64,000 nt of DNA, from contig NZ_VUMH01000003.1 of the NCBI RefSeq assembly GCF_009696265.1, positions 62,001-126,000 on the forward strand, written 5' to 3'. Origin of the DNA: Desulfovibrio porci (GTDB taxonomy: Bacteria; Desulfobacterota; Desulfovibrionia; Desulfovibrionales; Desulfovibrionaceae). The translations under genes and the position numbers were made by a program. The notes beneath the pieces were generated by a model, which searched no databases, was not told the origin of the DNA, and saw only the letters and a program-made list of their open reading frames with translations. Shown here in pieces: positions 16,847-27,002 of the stretch (position 1 is the stretch's first letter; each line of letters begins with the position of its first letter).

Positions 16847-18232
16847 CTACCCGTACCATGCCCGCATAATGTCCATGCCGTCATAACCGGCGGCTCGCAG
16901 CTTCTCCCGATATGCCTCGCTCCAGCCCGTATCCTTTTCCGTGATCTGGGCGTTCTCGTCTATCTTTCCGATGGCGACAGTGGTGTCCATCTCTCTGGAA
17001 ATGTCTTCCGTCTCGTCGGCCTGTTTTTCCACTCCGGCACTGTCAGATGACAATCGCAGTCTGTCGAGATAGTCGGCGTAATCCTGAACCATGCGCCGCC
17101 GTTCCGGCAGGTACTCGGCATAATTGTATGCGGCGCGGACGCCGTTGCGTTCACAGTGGGCAAGCTGCCGTTCTATCCAGTCCGCGTTATACCCAAGCTC
17201 GTTCAAAAGCGTGGACGCCATTGACCGGAAGCCGTGAAAGGTATGTTCGCCGGTGGCGCAGCCTATTTGCCGCAGGACACGCAACGGGCCTCCCCTGTAC
17301 ATGGGACCGTCGTTTCCCGCCCGGTTGCCCGGAAAGACAAATTGTCCCCCGCCGCTTTTCTTGTGCAGTTCCCGGAAAATCGCCAGGGCCTGACGCGAGA
17401 GGGGCACAATATGGATTTGCTTCATCTTCATCCGTTCCGCCGGAATGCGCCATTCCGCCGCCTCAAGGTCGATTTCCGTCCATTCCGCGCGAATCAGCTC
17501 GTTGGCGCGAACGAAAACCAGCGGCGCAAGACGCAGGGCGCGGGAGATGAAAAAGTTCCCCTCATAGGCGTAAACTTTACTCAATAATTCACCCACGGCG
17601 GCGGGTTCGGTAATGGCCGCATGGTGGCCATTGGCAGTGGGCGCGAGAGCGCCTCGCAAATCGGCGGCAATGTCATGTTCCGCCCTGCCGGTGACGACGG
17701 CATAACGAAAAATCCGCCCGGTATCGCGCAGCGCCTTGTGGGCAATGGTCAACGCGCCCCGTTCCTCCACTCGCCGGATCGCGGCAAGCAGTTCTTTCGG
17801 CGTGATGGCATTGATAGGACGCTTGCCGATGTGAGGGAAAAGATTTTCTTCCAGAATACGGATGACCGCCTGTTTGTAAGCGTTCGTCCACTGCCCTGAA
17901 TACTTGGCGTACCATTCCCGCGCCACATCCTCAAAGGAATTGCGGGCCGCTTCCGCCGCCGCTTCTCTGGCTTGCCGCCGTGCTTCGCTGGGGTCAATAT
18001 GCTCCCGCAGCAGCTTTTTGGCGTCTTCCCGTTTTTCCCGTGCCTGACGCAGGCTCACGGACGGATACGGCCCAAGGGAAATAAGCTTCTGTCTGCCCGC
18101 GAAGCGGTACGCCAGCCGCCATGACTTTTTGCCAGTAGGCGTGACGTAGAGGAACAAACCGCCGCCGTCCGAGTGCTTCTGGACCTTGCCGTTGGCCGTT
18201 ACATGCCGTATGAAGGTATCGGTCAGCTTCAT
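16847..18232 (-). CDS. Tyrosine recombinase / phage-type integrase with DUF4102 N-terminus
   Basis: A 461-residue P4-like integrase. The N-terminal DUF4102 arm-binding domain (KLTDTFIRHV, DGGGLFLYVTPTGKKSWRLAYR, LGPYPSVSLRQARE) is followed by a core-binding SAM-like domain and a catalytic domain with ELIRAEWTEID (catalytic Arg region), HTFHGFRSMASTLLNE (HxxR) and a C-terminal Tyr in RAAYNYAEYLPER. It catalyses site-specific integration and excision. The C-terminal ~60 residues after the catalytic domain are an extra acidic tail. No excisionase is visible. The gene probably belongs to the same decayed element as mobC. Confidence 0.9.
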   Translation of the reverse strand: MKLTDTFIRHVTANGKVQKHSDGGGLFLYVTPTGKKSWRLAYRFAGRQKLISLGPYPSVSLRQAREKREDAKKLLREHIDPSEARRQAREAAAEAARNSFEDVAREWYAKYSGQWTNAYKQAVIRILEENLFPHIGKRPINAITPKELLAAIRRVEERGALTIAHKALRDTGRIFRYAVVTGRAEHDIAADLRGALAPTANGHHAAITEPAAVGELLSKVYAYEGNFFISRALRLAPLVFVRANELIRAEWTEIDLEAAEWRIPAERMKMKQIHIVPLSRQALAIFRELHKKSGGGQFVFPGNRAGNDGPMYRGGPLRVLRQIGCATGEHTFHGFRSMASTLLNELGYNADWIERQLAHCERNGVRAAYNYAEYLPERRRMVQDYADYLDRLRLSSDSAGVEKQADETEDISREMDTTVAIGKIDENAQITEKDTGWSEAYREKLRAAGYDGMDIMRAWYG

Positions 18233-18278
18233 CCACCCACCTCCAGTATGGTGTTTTTTGGTACGGTTGGACTGACTG

Positions 18279-18453
18279 CTACCAACATATTCTTGAGAGA
18301 TTCTTTTGCGACAAGGAATTACAAGAAATATGCCGGTAGCGGGAGGGACCGTCCCTCCCGGTTTCCCAGGGCCGGGGGTTGCACTGTCCGGCCTTGGGAA
18401 ACGCCATCATTGACAGCCCCGATCTACCAAAAGACTACCAACGTGTCTACCAA
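18279..18453. promoter_or_regulatory. CTACCAA repeats and palindromes upstream of integrase
   Basis: CTACCAA occurs at 18279, 18424, 18435 and 18447, the last three spaced 11-12 bases, about one helical turn; TTGGTAC at 18258 is a near-inverse. Such arrays fit arm-type integrase or excisionase sites. Between them are a 21-base palindrome at 18340-18360 and a 15-bp inverted repeat at 18361-18402 with one mismatch. No tRNA gene is present in this gap. Confidence 0.5.
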
Positions 18454-18588
18454 CGGATTTTCCGGATTCAGGGGGATTTTGGTGGGTGATATAAAGCAAA
18501 TATGTCCAGTTAACATGCTGAAATTACATGCCAACTGGGCATGTTTGGATTTCTTGAAACTACTTGGGCAACTTCAAAATGAATTGCT

Positions 18589-18933
18589 CTATTGTCCCAA
18601 CTCGCTTTTCAGCCAGGCCTTGATTTTCGGCGTGGGTTCGCTGATGCCGCGCCACGTGCCGTGGGCCTGCCGGTAATCCGGCAGCAGGTCGTCCGGCAGA
18701 GGCACGCTGATCAGGTCGTCGGCCCGCTCGGAATTGCGCCGCACCAGACGCACCACCGGGGGATCCTGCCAGCTGTCCACCACGAAATAGTGGGCCACGT
18801 CCTCTTTGGAGCGCACCGGCGGGTATTCGGCGTGCCAGTCGTTGTTGCCCCATTCCAGATACATGGTCACCGCGTGCTCCGGCGTGAGATTCCAATCTAT
18901 ATCATAGAGCGCGAAATCCTTCAGATTCGGCAT
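18589..18933 (-). CDS. Conserved hypothetical protein
   Basis: A 114-residue soluble protein beginning MPNLKDFALYDIDWNLTPEH, rich in Trp and acidic residues, with no membrane segment or known motif. I recall similar short proteins from Desulfovibrio genomes but cannot name a function. The ATG at 18933 was preferred to an upstream in-frame start because GGAGGT lies 6-7 bases before it. It ends close to the integrase-side repeats, so the element may have inserted just downstream of this gene. It is separate from the next gene, which ends at 19008 on the same strand. Confidence 0.7.
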   Translation of the reverse strand: MPNLKDFALYDIDWNLTPEHAVTMYLEWGNNDWHAEYPPVRSKEDVAHYFVVDSWQDPPVVRLVRRNSERADDLISVPLPDDLLPDYRQAHGTWRGISEPTPKIKAWLKSELGQ

Positions 18934-19007
18934 AGCTACCTCCAGCGGCAAGTGTTTCTTTATCAATAATGCTTATCGATAAATCTGACAAGTCCCCGCC
19001 GCAGCGC

Positions 19008-21758
19008 TCAATTCTTGCTGCGCTCCTTGAGCTGCCGGCGCACCTCGCGCTCGTTTTCGGCCTGCTGTATGCGGCGGGCCTTTTCCGCCTCGGCCACGCG
19101 CTGCCTGCGGATGCGCTCCAGACGCATCTGCTGGGCCTTTTCCCGCTGCTCACGGGCCTGCTCCAAAAGCTTTTCCCGCTTGCGGTCAAAGACCAGAGTG
19201 GTGCGCAAGGCCCCCACGCCGATGGCGATAATGGTGATGATAACTGCCAGCACCTTTTGTATGGACCACTGGTTTTCGCCCAGCAGGTTTTTGAGCCAGC
19301 CCAGGTGCAGACTGTCGCCCCAGAAAACCACAATGGGCACGCCGAGGAAACAGAGCAGCAGGCCCACGATTTCCACCCAGATGAAGGTCTTGACCATGGT
19401 CAGGCCGAAAAGCGTGCCGTCGCGCACCATACGCAGAAACTTGAGGCGTTTTTTCAGATTGCGCAGCAATTCGTTGATCCGGGGCGTGGTGGACTGGGCG
19501 CGCTTGAAGGTTTCAGCCTCATTGAAATTGCAGGCGAAGGCCCAGTTGATGATGCCCGCGCTCTCGTTGAAATCGCTGCTGAAGTCACGCAACACCGACG
19601 GAAAGGGAAACCAGGAGGCTTCGTCGCGGATTTCCTGAAGCACATCCAAATAATACTTGTAGCGGTTTCTCAGTTCCTCCACCTCGCGCTCGATGCTCTC
19701 TTCCAGTTCCTTTTCCAGAAGCGGACGCTGCTCCAGCACCTGAAGAAAAGCCAGATAGTTATTGATGTTGCTCAGCGCCTCCAGCGTGTGGATCTTGCGC
19801 CCGAGATTCAACTGTACCGGATGGTCCGCCGGGAACCAGTCGTTGAGCCGCGCCTCCATGGCGTTGATTTTGACCCTCTCCTCCTCGGCGTTCTTTTTGG
19901 CCTCGGCCCAGAGATCATACAACGAGGAAAGGATCAGCAGCCGCCCGCGCTCCAGGGCCGGATCGATGAGTACACGGTTGAAATATGACGGATCCTCGCG
20001 GACCAGCTTGGTGATCTGCTCCAGCACCTGCTCCGCGAAGCCCATCTTGACCCGGCAGACAATGCCCCGGTACTGCACGTCACGCCACTGGGGCATGACC
20101 CGCCAGACCTGGGCGTACTGTTCGATGGCCGTGCCGTACTGGCCCTGCTCTTCCGAAAGCCGGGCCTGGAGGTATTCGTTCCAGGCCTGGAGCGTGGGGG
20201 CCGGGGTCAGGCTGGCGGCTTCGCGAAAGCAGGCCGAGGCATGGCTGAAATCATTCCGCTGGATGAACAGAAAGGCCCGCACCATGCGCAAGCGCGGATC
20301 GCGCTGGTGACGCGTGATGCTCTGGGCCACTTTTTTGTCCAGATCAGGCAGTTCGTCGGGCGTGGCTCTGGACAGCTGGTCCAGCAAATCCCAGGCCGGG
20401 CTGTCGTCACGGGTGGGTTTTTCCTCATCCGGGTCCGGTTCGCGCAGGCGATAGAGCCAGTGCCGGGGCACATTGCGCAACTGGCTCGGGCCGTTAATGT
20501 CCAGCACGGCCTGCATCAATACGGCCGCGTCGTCCTTGCCTTCCAGCAGTTCCTCGTAGCCGTCCGCCCCCTTCTGCCCCAGCACCATCTCAATGTGGCG
20601 GAAGGCGTCGTTGATGTTCTCCAGGTCCAGGCTCGCCACTTCCTCCCAGGTTTCCGGCCGGCTGGGAAAATAGGTGCGCGTGGGGCACTCCGCCGCGGTG
20701 TGGCTGGGAATGCCGCAGTAAAAGCAACCGCCCGCCCCGGAGCTGCCCGCCGTGAGATGCCCGGCCATGAGCAGGGGAATGGAGCGAACGCTGATGCTGT
20801 TTTCGTCCAGCAGCACATTGCACCAGCTGTCCATGCTGGTCTGATCGCCGGTAAAGCGCAGATCGCGCACGGTAAAGCCGTCGCCCAGCAGATAGGCGTT
20901 GCGATAGCTGATGTATGGGAAATCCGGCATCAGATTGTCCCATTGCAGGCCGATTTTTTTGGGCAGGTCCGTGTTGAAATTGAGATTGTTACGGTCCGCC
21001 ACCACGCAGACGCAGGGCCAGCAGGTGCCGGGTTCGTTGTTCTCCTTGTCGAAACTGCGCAGATAGTCGCGCAGAAAGGTGCGCAGCATCAGCAGATTGT
21101 CCACGGACACCATGACAAAGGTTTCGTGCACGATGGACTTGATCTTGTGCTTTTGCAGCAGCGCCTCGATACGCTTGAACATGGCGCTCCAGCCGCTCTG
21201 AAAGGCCTTGTCCAGAGGGCTGCCCAGAGGATGCAGAATGGCGAACCAGGTCTGCGTGGAGGAATACGGCATGCGCACGTCCACCACCGGCGTGGCCCAG
21301 TCCACGGAGGCCATGCCCTGACGGGCAGGACGGCTTTCAAAGGAAATGCCGGGCAGGGCGCTCCGCCCTTCCCGGCTCTTGGGATGCACCCAGACTTCCA
21401 GGCTGTCCCGGACCAGCATCTGCTGGGCCTGCAGCGCGCCGTCCAGGGAAAGACTGGCCGTACGCTTGCTGCTCAGTTGCAGGCGGCCCGGAAAAAGTTC
21501 GATGCTGACGGCCAGTTCGTTGAAATTGCCCCAGACCATAAGCCGGGCCAGGGCCAGAAAGACGTCGTCGGTAAAAAAGAACCAGAGAGCCTGTTCGTGC
21601 TCCTCGCCCACCAGCATGCCGCCGTAGTTGAGCAGGGTCTGGCTTACCGCCGGGGTAAGATTGTTGTGCCAGCAGACCCAGAGCACATGGCCCATGGTGC
21701 TCATGTGCACGTCTTTGCCTTCGGGCAGGCGGGACAGAAGCTGCGATAACTGCGCCAT
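19008..21758 (-). CDS. Large TPR-like membrane protein with CCHC zinc knuckle
   Basis: About 916 residues. Around residue 350 is CFYCGIPSHTAAEC, an exact C-X2-C-X4-H-X4-C zinc-knuckle spacing. It is followed by a helical, TPR-like region (FLFIQRNDFSHASACFREAASLTPA, YLQARLSEEQGQYGTAIEQYAQVW). Two hydrophobic helices lie near residues 780-860 (VEIVGLLLCFLGVPIVVFW; VLAVIITIIAIGVGAL), and then a charged coiled coil rich in Arg, Glu and Gln ends the protein. The ATG at 21758 has AAAGGA seven bases upstream. The N-terminal 330 residues match no family I know. A membrane-anchored scaffold is a reasonable guess; the function is unknown. Confidence 0.72.
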   Translation of the reverse strand: MAQLSQLLSRLPEGKDVHMSTMGHVLWVCWHNNLTPAVSQTLLNYGGMLVGEEHEQALWFFFTDDVFLALARLMVWGNFNELAVSIELFPGRLQLSSKRTASLSLDGALQAQQMLVRDSLEVWVHPKSREGRSALPGISFESRPARQGMASVDWATPVVDVRMPYSSTQTWFAILHPLGSPLDKAFQSGWSAMFKRIEALLQKHKIKSIVHETFVMVSVDNLLMLRTFLRDYLRSFDKENNEPGTCWPCVCVVADRNNLNFNTDLPKKIGLQWDNLMPDFPYISYRNAYLLGDGFTVRDLRFTGDQTSMDSWCNVLLDENSISVRSIPLLMAGHLTAGSSGAGGCFYCGIPSHTAAECPTRTYFPSRPETWEEVASLDLENINDAFRHIEMVLGQKGADGYEELLEGKDDAAVLMQAVLDINGPSQLRNVPRHWLYRLREPDPDEEKPTRDDSPAWDLLDQLSRATPDELPDLDKKVAQSITRHQRDPRLRMVRAFLFIQRNDFSHASACFREAASLTPAPTLQAWNEYLQARLSEEQGQYGTAIEQYAQVWRVMPQWRDVQYRGIVCRVKMGFAEQVLEQITKLVREDPSYFNRVLIDPALERGRLLILSSLYDLWAEAKKNAEEERVKINAMEARLNDWFPADHPVQLNLGRKIHTLEALSNINNYLAFLQVLEQRPLLEKELEESIEREVEELRNRYKYYLDVLQEIRDEASWFPFPSVLRDFSSDFNESAGIINWAFACNFNEAETFKRAQSTTPRINELLRNLKKRLKFLRMVRDGTLFGLTMVKTFIWVEIVGLLLCFLGVPIVVFWGDSLHLGWLKNLLGENQWSIQKVLAVIITIIAIGVGALRTTLVFDRKREKLLEQAREQREKAQQMRLERIRRQRVAEAEKARRIQQAENEREVRRQLKERSKN

Positions 21759-21834
21759 CAATAAAGTCCTTTATGAGCGGAAGGCCTGCATATATACTGA
21801 CCAGACCAATATCCTTTCAACCAAGGCGGTCCCT

Positions 21835-22200
21835 ATGGATATTAACAAAACTCTCCAGGAACTCAAAGCCCGCCCCGGCTTCACCGAGCATGTGGGCATG
21901 ATGCTCGTGCACAACGGCGTGGTGCGCGGCTGGTCCCGCAAGGGCCATGCGCCGGTCAGCGCCGTGCGCGTCAGTCACGACAACGCGAAAATGCGCGAAA
22001 TCTGCCGTGAGATGGAACAGCGTCCCGGCATTTTCGCCATTGTGGCCCAAGCCGAAGAGGGCCTGCTCAAGCCCGGCGACGATCTGCTCTTTCTGGTGGT
22101 GGCCGGGGACATCCGCGAGCACGTCAAGGCGACCTTCGCCGAGTTGCTGGACCGGATCAAAGCCGAAGCCGTCATCAAACAGGAGTACCACGAGGTCTGA
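21835..22200 (+). CDS. MoaE-like molybdopterin synthase catalytic subunit
   Basis: A 121-residue protein resembling MoaE, which with MoaD converts precursor Z (cPMP) to molybdopterin. Visible family features are MMLVHNGVVRGWSRKG, GIFAIVAQAEEGLLKPGDDLLFLVVAGDIREHVKATFAELLDRIK and a terminal K-x5-K-QEY that matches the substrate-binding lysines. It is shorter than the E. coli protein, as often seen in delta-proteobacteria. The ATG at 21835 lies in the gap after the divergent TPR-like gene; earlier in-frame codons would run through that gene. No moaD or other cofactor gene is adjacent. The assignment rests on the motif pattern only. Confidence 0.7.
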   Translation: MDINKTLQELKARPGFTEHVGMMLVHNGVVRGWSRKGHAPVSAVRVSHDNAKMREICREMEQRPGIFAIVAQAEEGLLKPGDDLLFLVVAGDIREHVKATFAELLDRIKAEAVIKQEYHEV

Positions 22201-22410
22201 GGCCGCGCCTTTTTCCCTCTTCCTGCCTTATCGGCCGCTTGCGCATGGTTATTAGCCGGATGGGCCGGTTTTCAGCGCGGCGGCCTTTCTTTATTCTGAT
22301 GAGAAGCCGTCGCTCCTGACCGCAAGCCCGAAATAAAGCACGACGGCAAGCACCGCTCCGGATTAAATCACGATTAAAAGAGCATACATTTTATATAATC
22401 ATATTTTTTG

Positions 22411-22446
22411 ACGCGCCCCGTAGTAAACAGCGGGACGCGTTTTTTG
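22411..22446 (+). terminator. Rho-independent terminator after moaE-like gene
   Basis: The arms ACGCGCCCCG and CGGGACGCGT pair around TAGTAAACAG, with one offset, followed by TTTTTT. Its loop ends AACAG, related to the GGACAG-loop hairpins farther along the chemoreceptor region. Confidence 0.75.
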
Positions 22447-22642
22447 TATTTTGTATAATTTATGCATTAAAATACATGCAGCTAAATAAAAACTATTTTT
22501 TATATTATAATTCTTATTCTAGTAAAATTATATTCTCCATATAAAATAATATTTATGCCCTTATGCATCCATATCATATTTATATTTTATTGTAATTTTT
22601 CTTGATTTCATCCCTATTCTGTCAAATAATTTTTCAGAGCAC

Positions 22643-22669
22643 TAATATTTTTTCTCCTTGATCCGATAA
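22643..22669 (+). promoter_or_regulatory. Sigma-28 (FliA)-like promoter of first chemoreceptor gene
   Basis: TAAT, a 15-base spacer and TCCGATAA fit the FliA consensus TAAA-N15-GCCGATAA with two mismatches. It predicts a leader of about 330 bases before the gene at 23010. Confidence 0.5.
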
Positions 22670-23009
22670 TAGCTGGCAGAAATACATTCAATATTGTCTG
22701 ATTTATTGTGCAACGCCACGGAGTCTTTTCCAGTGCGGGGTTATGATGAATAAAAACGCCGGATTTCCCTTCCTCCCCCAAAAAGGTCTCGCGGCGCTGC
22801 TCCGCCCTGTGCAGCTCTTTATTGCGCAGAGAGAGAGAGAGGTAACCGGCTGTTTTGCCAACGAAAATCAGAGGCGTTTCCCTCCGAAAGGAAAAATCGT
22901 TACCCTTGGCCGTCGCGGCCATGGCTGACGGTTTTTTTATTGGCGCGTTCTTTTTCCGTCCGGAAAACGCCTCTGCCTTTTCAACCATTACATCGGGAGG
23001 AAAGAAAAT
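22670..23009 (+). other. Long leader before first chemoreceptor gene
   Basis: No convincing gene. It holds an (AG)7 run at 22828-22841 and a hairpin-plus-T7 near 22911-22938 (CCGTC...GACGG) that could end transcription early. The last ~90 bases resemble the leader of the decayed receptor at 28050, so the two genes were copied together with their 5' regions. Confidence 0.45.
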
Positions 23010-24749
23010 ATGAAGCTGTCAATGAAAATCGCCGTGAGCATGGGCGCGCTGGCCGCTCTCATGGCAGTTCTGGGCCTTTACCTGCTCATGCAGATGTCCA
23101 AGGTCAATGATGTTGCGACGGTTCTGAGTCAGCGCCAGATACCACTGGTGGAAATGATCGGCACCATCAATAACGCCGCTTCGGAATACCGTCTGGCCGA
23201 AGCCATGCACATCTATGCCACGGACCCCGCGCAGATGAGCAACTATGAAAAGGCGCAGCAAAAGTGGACGGGAATTATCGCCGAGGGCATCAAAAAAATT
23301 GAGCGCCTGATCGTCAGCCCCGGGACCAGAGAATTTTTTCAGACCTACCTGGCGGCCCGGCAGAATTACCGCAATGTGTCCAAGCAGGTGCTTGAACTGT
23401 CGCGGGAATTGCGCACGGAACAGGCCGTGGCGCTGCTGCTCGGCGAATCTCTCAAAGATTACGACATGATGAGCACGGCCCTGGACAACACCATCACCGC
23501 TATCAAAAAGAACGTCAACGAAAGCGACGCTGTTGCCGACAGGATGTACGACAATTCACGTCTGACCGGCATCATTCTGATAACGGCGGCCATTCTGATC
23601 GGCGTCATCCTGACCCTGCTGCTGGTGCGCAATACCATCCGCCAGTTGGGCAAAGACCCCGGCGAACTGAACGCCATTGCCCATCGCGTGGTGGACGGCG
23701 ACTACAATGTGGACGACGGCGGCAAGAAAATGGGCGTCTACGGCGCCATTGTGGATATGGTCAACGCCCTGAAAACACACATTGAAAATGCCCGGCGCGA
23801 GTCGGAAAACGCCAGAGAGCAGTCCGCCAAGGCCCAGGAGGCCATGCGGCAGGCCGAGGCCGCCAGCCGGGAGGCCCAAGGCAAGACCCAGGCCATGCTG
23901 GCCGCCGCCGACAGACTGGAGCAGGTGGGCAATGTGGTTTCCTCCGCCTCCAGCGAGCTTTCGGCCCAGATTGAGCAATCCGACCGGGGCGCGGCCGAAT
24001 CCGCCCAGCGCCTCTCCGAAGCGGCCACGGCCATGAACGAAATGAACGCCACGGTCCAGGAAGTGGCCAAGAACGCCGGTTCGGCCTCCACCGCTTCCGC
24101 CGACACCAAGGAAAAGGCCGAGGCAGGCGCGCAAGTGGTGGAAAAGGCCGTGCGCAGCATTGAACAGGTCCATCAGATGTCTCTGGATCTCAAGGATGAC
24201 ATGGCCCAGCTCAACGAGCACGCCCAGGATATCACCCGGATCATGGGCGTCATCTCGGACATCGCTGACCAGACCAATCTGCTGGCCCTCAACGCGGCCA
24301 TTGAAGCGGCCCGCGCGGGCGAGGCCGGGCGCGGTTTCGCCGTGGTGGCCGATGAAGTGCGCAAACTGGCTGAAAAGACCATGGCTTCCACCCAGGATGT
24401 GGGCAACGCCATCAAGGCCATTCAGGAAAGCACGGCCAAGAGCATGACCGGCGTGGACAATGCCGTGGAACGCATCAGCGAGGCCAACGAACTGGCCAGC
24501 CAATCCGGCGCGGCCCTGGAGGAAATCGTGGCCACTGTGGAAGCCACCGGGGATCAGGTCAACGCCATCGCCACGGCCAGCGAGGAGCAGTCCGCCGCCA
24601 GCGAAGAGATCAACCAGTCCATCGTCCAGGTCAACGACATGTCCCGCCAGACCGCCGAGGCCATGGCCGAGGCGGCCAAGGCCGTGTCCGACCTGGCCGC
24701 GCAGGCCCAAGGGCTCACAAACCTGATTCAGGAACTGAAACAGGCCTGA
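23010..24749 (+). CDS. Methyl-accepting chemotaxis protein (4-helix-bundle sensor)
   Basis: A 579-residue transmembrane chemoreceptor. TM1 is at ~8-29, a periplasmic four-helix-bundle sensor at ~30-184, and TM2 at ~185-206. A HAMP-like linker with the unusual sequence [25 protein letters not shown] follows at ~207-260. The cytoplasmic signalling domain is coiled coil, with its hairpin tip at ~423-454 ([21 protein letters not shown]). It would pass ligand signals to CheA/CheW. No C-terminal NWETF-type pentapeptide is present; it ends LIQELKQA. The ATG at 23010 has GGGAGGAAAG upstream. It is one of four paralogues in a row; the ligand is unknown. Confidence 0.92.
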   Translation: MKLSMKIAVSMGALAALMAVLGLYLLMQMSKVNDVATVLSQRQIPLVEMIGTINNAASEYRLAEAMHIYATDPAQMSNYEKAQQKWTGIIAEGIKKIERLIVSPGTREFFQTYLAARQNYRNVSKQVLELSRELRTEQAVALLLGESLKDYDMMSTALDNTITAIKKNVNESDAVADRMYDNSRLTGIILITAAILIGVILTLLLVRNTIRQLGKDPGELNAIAHRVVDGDYNVDDGGKKMGVYGAIVDMVNALKTHIENARRESENAREQSAKAQEAMRQAEAASREAQGKTQAMLAAADRLEQVGNVVSSASSELSAQIEQSDRGAAESAQRLSEAATAMNEMNATVQEVAKNAGSASTASADTKEKAEAGAQVVEKAVRSIEQVHQMSLDLKDDMAQLNEHAQDITRIMGVISDIADQTNLLALNAAIEAARAGEAGRGFAVVADEVRKLAEKTMASTQDVGNAIKAIQESTAKSMTGVDNAVERISEANELASQSGAALEEIVATVEATGDQVNAIATASEEQSAASEEINQSIVQVNDMSRQTAEAMAEAAKAVSDLAAQAQGLTNLIQELKQA

Positions 24750-24783
24750 CGCTGACCAGTCGCATATAATCCAGACTTTTCAT

Positions 24784-24822
24784 GGGCGCGTCTCGCAGGA
24801 AACAGCGAGGCGCGCCCTTTTT
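24784..24822 (+). terminator. Rho-independent terminator after first chemoreceptor gene
   Basis: GGGCGCG-TCTCGC pairs with GCGAG-GCGCGCCC around a loop ending AAACAG, with one bulge, followed by TTTTTG. Confidence 0.8.
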
Positions 24823-25262
24823 GTTTCCGCCATCTGTCCCGGCGCCCATGCAAAAGAGGTTTTTTGGCGATACTATAACCATATTTAGCGGTTTAAAGAA
24901 ATATATGCATAGAATATTCTTAATTACACAGATATGTGTATTTTCATAAAATTTATACATCAGATAGAATGATATATCATCAAATTTTTCTGTATAAGAT
25001 AATATTTTGTCCGAATAAAAATATTTTACGGATATAATGCCTGCTCATTTTCAGAAAAACCCTATTCATAGCAAATTGAGAAAAATTTTTATCTTATTTG
25101 AAAATAATTTAAATTTTATTCACATTATCAAACCGGCATGCTATAGTAATAAAACTTGATATTTACAAAATAATACTGAGTATATTTGCAATATCCAATA
25201 TATACAATATTTTTTATAAATATAAGCAATACAAACCCCTCAGGCTCAAAGGAGAAGCGCAC
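24823..25262. other. AT-rich intergenic region between chemoreceptor genes
   Basis: About 440 bases, strongly AT-rich, with no gene. It must hold the promoter of the next receptor. Several TATAAT-like strings occur but no clear sigma-28 site, unlike the genes at 23010 and 31591. The last bases carry AAAGGAGAAG before ATG 25263. Confidence 0.5.
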
Positions 25263-27002
25263 ATGAAATTGTCCACTAAAATTTCTTACAGCATGGGGAC
25301 ATTGACGGTGCTGATCGCCATTCTGGCCGTTTATCTGCTGCTGCAGATGCAACAGATCAACCACGCGGCTACCGTCATGGCTGAACGATATATTCCGGTC
25401 ATTGATCTGGCGGGCAGGCTGAACAACGATGTGTCGCAACATCGTATGATGGAAATACGCCACGTCTATGCCACCGGCAGGGCCATGAAGGAAGACAGGG
25501 AAAAAGTCATGACCTCCCTGAAAAATAATATTGACGGTTATCTGCAGGAACTTTCCGGTCTCGTGCGCACCCCCGCAGCCAAGCAGGCATTGCGCCTGGC
25601 CGACGAAGGCATGAAAGCCTATTGCAGCCTCTCCGACAAGCTGATGGATATCTCCCGCCAGGACCGGGCGGAAGAAGCCGTCAAGTTATTGCTGGGCGAC
25701 TCGCGCATCCTTTACAATGACCTGAGTGAACGGATCAACAACCTGGTGCTGGAGGTCAGAAAAAACGTCGACGCAGCCAATGCCGAGGCCGACGTCAAGT
25801 TTGAAAGAAGCAATATGATCGGCATCATTTTGACCGTGCTGTCAATTCTCATATCCGTGTTACTGACCATTATGATTGTGCGCAACAGCGTGCGCCAGTT
25901 GGGCAAGGACCCCGGCGAGCTGAACGCCATTGCCCACCGCGTGGTGGACGGCGACTATAATGTGGATGACGGCGGCAAAAAAATGGGCGTCTACGGCGCC
26001 ATCGTGGAAATGGTCAACACCCTGAAAAGCCATATTGAAAGCGCCCGGCGCGAATCGGAAAACGCCAGGGAGCAGTCCGCCAAGGCCCAGGAGGCCATGC
26101 GGCAGGCCGAAGCCGCCGGCATGGAAGCTCAGGCCAAAACCCAGGCCATGCTGGTAGCCGCCGACAAGCTGGAACAGGTCGGCACTGTGGTTTCCTCAGC
26201 CTCCAGCGAGCTTTCGGCCCAGATCGAGCAATCCGACCGGGGCGCGGCAGAATCCGCCTCCCGCCTCTCTGAAGCGGCCACGGCCATGAATGAGATGAAC
26301 GCCACGGTCCAGGAAGTGGCCAAGAACGCCGGTTCGGCCTCCACCGCTTCCGCCGACACCAAGGCAAAGGCCGAGGCAGGCGCGCAAGTGGTGGAAAAGG
26401 CCGTGCGCAGCATTGAACAGGTCCATCAGATGTCTCTGGATCTCAAGGATGACATGGCCCAGCTCAACGAGCACGCCCAGGATATCACCCGGATCATGGG
26501 CGTCATCTCGGACATCGCTGACCAGACCAATCTGCTGGCCCTCAACGCGGCCATTGAAGCGGCCCGCGCGGGCGAGGCCGGGCGCGGCTTCGCCGTGGTG
26601 GCCGACGAGGTGCGTAAACTGGCTGAAAAAACCATGGCCTCCACCAACGACGTGGGCAACGCCATCAGGGCCATTCAGGAAAGCACGGCAAAGAGCATGA
26701 CCGGCGTGGACAACGCCGTGGAACGCATCGGCGAGGCCACGGAACTGGCCAACCAGTCCGGTCAGGCTTTGCAGGAAATTGTTGCCACCGTGGAGGCCAC
26801 CGGGGATCAGGTCAACGCCATCGCCACGGCCAGCGAGGAACAGTCCGCAGCCAGCGAGCAAATCAACCAGTCCATTGTCCAGGTCAACGAGATGTCCCGC
26901 CAGACCGCCGAGGCCATGACTGAAGCGGCCAGGGCCGTGTCCGACCTGGCCGCGCAGGCCCAGGGGCTCACAAACCTGATTCAGGAACTGAAGCAGGCCT
27001 GA
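25263..27002 (+). CDS. Methyl-accepting chemotaxis protein (4-helix-bundle sensor)
   Basis: A 579-residue receptor with the same architecture as the gene at 23010: TM1 ~8-29, a four-helix-bundle sensor, TM2 ~185-207, a HAMP-like linker ([25 protein letters not shown]) and a coiled-coil signalling domain ending LIQELKQA. The sensor has clearly diverged (for example [30 protein letters not shown]), while stretches of the signalling domain, such as 26290-26583, differ from 24037-24330 at only a couple of bases. The two probably sense different ligands through one shared output. The ATG at 25263 has AAAGGAG upstream. Confidence 0.92.
   Translation: MKLSTKISYSMGTLTVLIAILAVYLLLQMQQINHAATVMAERYIPVIDLAGRLNNDVSQHRMMEIRHVYATGRAMKEDREKVMTSLKNNIDGYLQELSGLVRTPAAKQALRLADEGMKAYCSLSDKLMDISRQDRAEEAVKLLLGDSRILYNDLSERINNLVLEVRKNVDAANAEADVKFERSNMIGIILTVLSILISVLLTIMIVRNSVRQLGKDPGELNAIAHRVVDGDYNVDDGGKKMGVYGAIVEMVNTLKSHIESARRESENAREQSAKAQEAMRQAEAAGMEAQAKTQAMLVAADKLEQVGTVVSSASSELSAQIEQSDRGAAESASRLSEAATAMNEMNATVQEVAKNAGSASTASADTKAKAEAGAQVVEKAVRSIEQVHQMSLDLKDDMAQLNEHAQDITRIMGVISDIADQTNLLALNAAIEAARAGEAGRGFAVVADEVRKLAEKTMASTNDVGNAIRAIQESTAKSMTGVDNAVERIGEATELANQSGQALQEIVATVEATGDQVNAIATASEEQSAASEQINQSIVQVNEMSRQTAEAMTEAARAVSDLAAQAQGLTNLIQELKQA

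Noticed and set aside
18233-18588. tRNA gene as integrase attachment site
   Set aside because: No cloverleaf or GTTCGAATC-type T-loop on either strand in the gap.
20241-21749. Long open frame opposite the TPR/zinc-knuckle gene
   Set aside because: It mirrors the real gene on the other strand, is low in motif content, and has no ribosome-binding site. Codon pattern supports the minus-strand gene.
22614-22988. 124-codon frame on the minus strand before the first chemoreceptor
   Set aside because: It covers the sigma-28-like promoter and leader, includes an AG-repeat-derived Leu/Ser run, and resembles no protein.
22670-23009. Possible cyclic di-GMP (GEMM) riboswitch in the receptor leader
   Set aside because: I could not find the conserved GEMM core or its receptor helix; only simple hairpins are visible.
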